This document shows, in pieces, positions 7,189 through 9,311 of a DNA stretch of 9,311 bases (position 1 is the stretch's first letter; each line of letters starts with the position of its first letter). The notes below the pieces were generated by a model. It had not been told where the DNA came from. It did no database searches and saw nothing but the letters and a program-made list of their open reading frames with translations. Where the stretch lies: assembly GCA_003567075.1 (NCBI GenBank), contig PXAU01000147.1, positions 1-9,311 of the forward strand. Direction: 5' to 3'. The translations under genes and the position numbers were made by a program. This DNA is from Trueperaceae bacterium (GTDB lineage: Bacteria; Deinococcota; Deinococci; Deinococcales; Trueperaceae).

Positions 7189-7238
7189 TGAGGGCGTTCC
7201 CGCTATGCGGGCTTGTGAGACTACGCAGCGATGCGTAG
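7185..7238 (+). CDS. Micro-ORF overlapping the toxin stop codon (17 codons)
   Basis: ATGATG at 7185-7190 overlaps the toxin stop (TGA 7186-7188) and is preceded by GAGGAGG (7177-7183), the best ribosome-binding sequence in this region. Using the second ATG (7188) gives a spacing of four bases. The frame encodes MMRAFPLCGLVRLRSDA and stops at TAG 7236-7238. Two hairpins lie within it: CCCGC/GCGGG (7199-7203/7207-7211) and CTACGC/GCGTAG (7221-7226/7233-7238), the latter covering the stop. Whether it is translated is unknown; it may be a chance frame in decaying sequence. Confidence 0.2.
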   Translation: MMRAFPLCGLVRLRSDA

Positions 7239-7240
7239 CA

Positions 7241-7276
7241 GGTCCCGGAACCCGCGATGACAAGCGATCCGGGGCC
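7241..7276 (+). terminator. Candidate terminator after toxin gene
   Basis: GGTCCCGGA (7241-7249) pairs with TCCGGGGCC (7268-7276) through nine pairs, one of them G-U, around an 18-base loop. TCATTCTT follows. Together with the two smaller hairpins just upstream, this makes three stem-loops in 80 bases after the toxin. The long loop weakens the call. Confidence 0.35.
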
Positions 7277-7532
7277 TCATTCTTGTGGCTCACGCGACAC
7301 CCTCCCGACGCTCGCAGCGCCGAATGGCTCGTTCTGCTCCGCGCTTCTCCTGTTGCGTCTGACCTATCGTCATCCTGAAGTGAACGGCATTGTGCCTCGC
7401 TGAGATTTCTCGGCTCACCGCCGGCGTCGTGCACGTGGGGCTGGGTCGGTATGCATGCTCGCGGCGCACCGTGCCATACTCGCGATAGCGCTTCGCTCAC
7501 GACCGACCCCGAGCGGCTGGGAAGAGTGGTCC
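7277..7532. other. Non-coding gap before the ZIP gene
   Basis: I see no convincing gene, repeat or RNA here. A frame open from an ATG at 7455 joins the ZIP gene, but its extra 26 residues are hydrophilic and Arg-containing and precede the natural first membrane segment. A weak CATACT (7475-7480) could be a -10 box, without a matching -35. The promoter of the ZIP gene is expected in this gap. So, possibly, is a relict right boundary of the upstream island, but no copy of the tRNA 3' end was found. Confidence 0.4.
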
Positions 7533-8303
7533 ATGGACGCTGACCTGCTGCACCTGCTGCTGATCACGTTCTTCGCCGCGGTGCTCGCGGACGTGTCCAT
7601 GGTGTTCGGGGTCATCCCATTCTTCTTCCTCAAGAACCTGTCGAGGCGCGCCTCCGCTACGCTCTCCGCGTTGGCTGCTGGCATGATGGCCGTCGCGAGC
7701 CTGGTGCAGCTCACTGGTGAAGGCCTTCGCAGGGCCCCAGGCCTCCAAGCTTGGGAAGTCGCGGCGGGGTTCGGCCTGGGTGCGCTCTTCTACGCCGCCG
7801 TGGCGAAATGGGTTCGATCCAACCAGAGCATCGACCTCCTCCAGTTACGCAAGAGCGGGGGTGCGAAGTCGCTGCTGATCGTGGCGGCGATGACCGCGCA
7901 CTCGCTGCCGGAGGGCGTTGCGATCGGGGTCTCGTTCGGCTCGGGTGAGGCAGGCCTCGGTATCGCGGTTGCGTCTGCTCTTGCGGTCCACAACATCCCC
8001 GAGGCGATCGCGATCACGCTCGCGCTGCGTGCACAGGGTGTCTCCACTTGGCAGTGCATGGGCTGGGCGGTGTTCACGAGCCTCCCGCAACCGATCGCAG
8101 CGCCGTTCGCCGCGTGGCTCGTATGGCTTTTCGAGCCGCTGCTCCCCTTCGGCCTGGGGTTCGCAGCCGGAGCCATGGTGTTCCTCGTTATCGACGATCT
8201 TCTGCCGGACGCCCTGGAAGAGATCGATCCGACGCGCACCGCGACCGCGTTCACTGTTGGCGCAATCGCGATGATGCTCTTGGGGCGTCTCGTAGGCATG
8301 TGA
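7533..8303 (+). CDS. ZIP-family divalent metal transporter
   Basis: ZIP proteins move zinc, iron or manganese ions across the cytoplasmic membrane into the cytoplasm. From the ATG at 7533 the protein has 256 residues, the usual length for bacterial GufA/ZupT-type members. Membrane segments are visible at about 8-32, 42-60, 76-93, 113-135, 141-165, 175-200 and 205-222, with a last one at about 238-255. The two metal-site motifs are HSLPEG (123-128) and HNIPEA (153-158), giving His123, Glu127, His153 and Glu157. AAGAMVFLVIDDLLPDA (211-227) matches the conserved penultimate helix ending. The second motif has Ala in place of the common Gly. I chose 7533 over the upstream ATG 7455 because it begins right before the first helix; a weak GGGAAG lies about ten bases upstream. 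Ion specificity cannot be read from sequence. Confidence 0.88.
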   Translation: MDADLLHLLLITFFAAVLADVSMVFGVIPFFFLKNLSRRASATLSALAAGMMAVASLVQLTGEGLRRAPGLQAWEVAAGFGLGALFYAAVAKWVRSNQSIDLLQLRKSGGAKSLLIVAAMTAHSLPEGVAIGVSFGSGEAGLGIAVASALAVHNIPEAIAITLALRAQGVSTWQCMGWAVFTSLPQPIAAPFAAWLVWLFEPLLPFGLGFAAGAMVFLVIDDLLPDALEEIDPTRTATAFTVGAIAMMLLGRLVGM

Positions 8304-8340
8304 GTCGACGCTCCAGCGAAGCCCGCGGTGGGCCCAGGAT

Positions 8341-8363
8341 GCGGTGGCCACCTTTCGCACCGC
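8341..8363. terminator. Weak hairpin between convergent genes
   Basis: GCGGTG (8341-8346) pairs with CACCGC (8358-8363) around an 11-base loop that contains TTT. It lies in the 80-base gap between the convergent ZIP and BrkB-family genes, where a shared terminator would be expected. The stem is short, and no T run follows on either strand. Confidence 0.25.
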
Positions 8364-8383
8364 GCTGCCGCGGCCATGGCGGC

Positions 8384-9220
8384 TCAGCCGTCCTCGACGG
8401 TGTCGCCTGCCAGCGTCCGCGTCAGCGAGGCGCCGATGAGCACCACCTGGGCTGAGAAGAAGACCCAGAGCAGCAGCACCACCAGCGAGCCCGCAGCGCC
8501 GTACGCCCCCGCAACGGCGACCGTGCTGATGTAGAAGCCGAACAGCCAGGTGAAGAGCACGAACAGGGCGGCGGTGACCAGCGACCCGATGACGATCGCG
8601 CGCCACGGCGCTGCGGCTGCCGGGAGCAGCCGGAACGCGAACCCGAACGCCAGCACCAGGGCGCCGAAGGCGATGACCCGGTTGAGCATGCGCCACGGCG
8701 CGGGACCACCGGGCAGCAGGTCGGCGGCTGCCGTGATGGCGGCGCTGACGACGGTCGAGAAGAAGAGCGCGAGCAGCAGGAGCAGGCCGATGCCGAGGAC
8801 GAGGCCGAGCGCCTGCGCTCGCGCCAGCGCCATCGCCTTCGCGCCGCCGAGGGCTGACTCGGGCTCCGGCGCCGTGCCCCACAGGATGTCGAGCACGCGC
8901 TTCAGTTGGAAGAACAAGGTGGTGGCGGCGAACAGCAGGATCGCCACGCTGGTGACGGTCGCGACCACGCCGCCGCCCTGGTGGGCCTGTGCCTCGATCA
9001 TCGTGCCCACCATGTTCGCGCCCTGCTCGCCGACGACCTGCGAGACCATGCCGAGCACCGTCTCCTGGGCGTCACCGGCGCCGAAGAACACGAGCACGGC
9101 GATCACGATGATGATGAGGGGCGCCAACGAGAAGACGCTGAAGTAGGCGAGCGCCGCTGCGAGCAGTGGGCCGTTTGCGTCGGTGTAGCGCTTCATGGAG
9201 GCCTTGATGGTCCGGAGCAT
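8384..9220 (-). CDS. YihY/virulence factor BrkB family membrane protein
   Basis: This is an integral membrane protein of the YihY/BrkB family, whose molecular role is poorly settled. The name comes from a Bordetella serum-resistance locus, and the protein was once wrongly called RNase BN. The 278 residues are near family length. The N-terminal hallmark GPLLAAALAYFSVFSLAPLI (17-36) is present. Further membrane segments lie at about 88-106, 137-160, 181-199, 208-230 and 244-266. The C-terminal hallmark GAYGAAGSLVVLLLWVFFSA (238-257) is followed by QVVLIGA. LKRVLDILWG (106-115), after the third hydrophobic stretch, is also typical. The ATG at 9218-9220 is preceded by a GAGGGGG run two to four bases upstream. 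It is convergent with the ZIP gene and shows no functional link to it. Confidence 0.9.
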   Translation of the reverse strand: MLRTIKASMKRYTDANGPLLAAALAYFSVFSLAPLIIIVIAVLVFFGAGDAQETVLGMVSQVVGEQGANMVGTMIEAQAHQGGGVVATVTSVAILLFAATTLFFQLKRVLDILWGTAPEPESALGGAKAMALARAQALGLVLGIGLLLLLALFFSTVVSAAITAAADLLPGGPAPWRMLNRVIAFGALVLAFGFAFRLLPAAAAPWRAIVIGSLVTAALFVLFTWLFGFYISTVAVAGAYGAAGSLVVLLLWVFFSAQVVLIGASLTRTLAGDTVEDG

Positions 9221-9311
9221 GTCCCCCCTCGTCGCTCGTACGGCTGACCTGCGGGTCGCACGCGCACTCCCATTGTCAGGGCAACGGCGATCCGGGCGGG
9301 TTACCGCGAAA
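9221..9311. other. Upstream region of the BrkB-family gene
   Basis: These 91 bases hold the ribosome binding site (GAGGGGGG read on the minus strand, 9223-9230) and presumably the promoter of the minus-strand gene. No clear -35/-10 pair is visible. The right edge of the window cuts the region. Confidence 0.4.

Noticed and set aside
7455..7532. Upstream ATG giving the ZIP protein 26 more residues
   Set aside because: The added residues are hydrophilic and do not belong to the ZIP fold, and the start at 7533 gives the normal family length.
7845..8882. Minus-strand 345-codon frame spanning the ZIP end and the BrkB-family gene
   Set aside because: It is antisense to one real gene and out of frame with another, with Arg/His-rich composition.

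Overview
The window is GC-rich throughout, with strongly G/C-ending codons. GGAGG-type ribosome binding sites sit before several genes, one promoter has TTGACA/TAnnnT elements, and one start looks leaderless. This suggests a high-GC Actinomycetota member, perhaps from a deep-branching class such as Acidimicrobiia or Nitriliruptoria; that placement is inferred, since no rRNA or other marker is present.

Region 1 (1-4863) is a plus-strand operon for a polar (general L-) amino acid ABC importer of the AapJQMP/BztABCD type. It encodes a solute-binding protein cut by the left edge, two permeases and an ATPase. Three GC-rich hairpins lie between the binding-protein gene and the permease genes, a common place for differential expression. 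The first permease is 599 residues instead of the roughly 400 usual for AapQ. The extra length is a loop predicted to be extracytoplasmic, carrying two copies of an EF-hand-like/SdrD-B-like calcium-binding motif. The second permease ends in a run of nine G residues, where loss of one G would fuse it in frame to the ATPase.

Region 2 (4915-5114) is a tRNA-Ala(GGC) unit with its own promoter, a leader hairpin, an encoded CCA end and a strong downstream hairpin.

Region 3 (about 5115-7280) looks like a decayed integrative element or its left part. It starts at the 3' side of the tRNA. It holds a small predicted membrane protein and a tyrosine recombinase on the minus strand. The recombinase is clearly broken by an internal deletion, a frameshift and loss of the box II catalytic residues. 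A PemK/MazF-like toxin follows on the plus strand with no intact antitoxin next to it; a short in-frame tail just upstream may be what remains of one. Base composition looks less GC-rich by eye in parts of this region. No second copy of the tRNA 3' end was found, so the right boundary is unknown.

Region 4 (7533-9220) looks like ordinary chromosome: a ZIP-family metal transporter on the plus strand and a convergent YihY/BrkB-family membrane protein on the minus strand. The last 91 bases are the upstream region of the latter.
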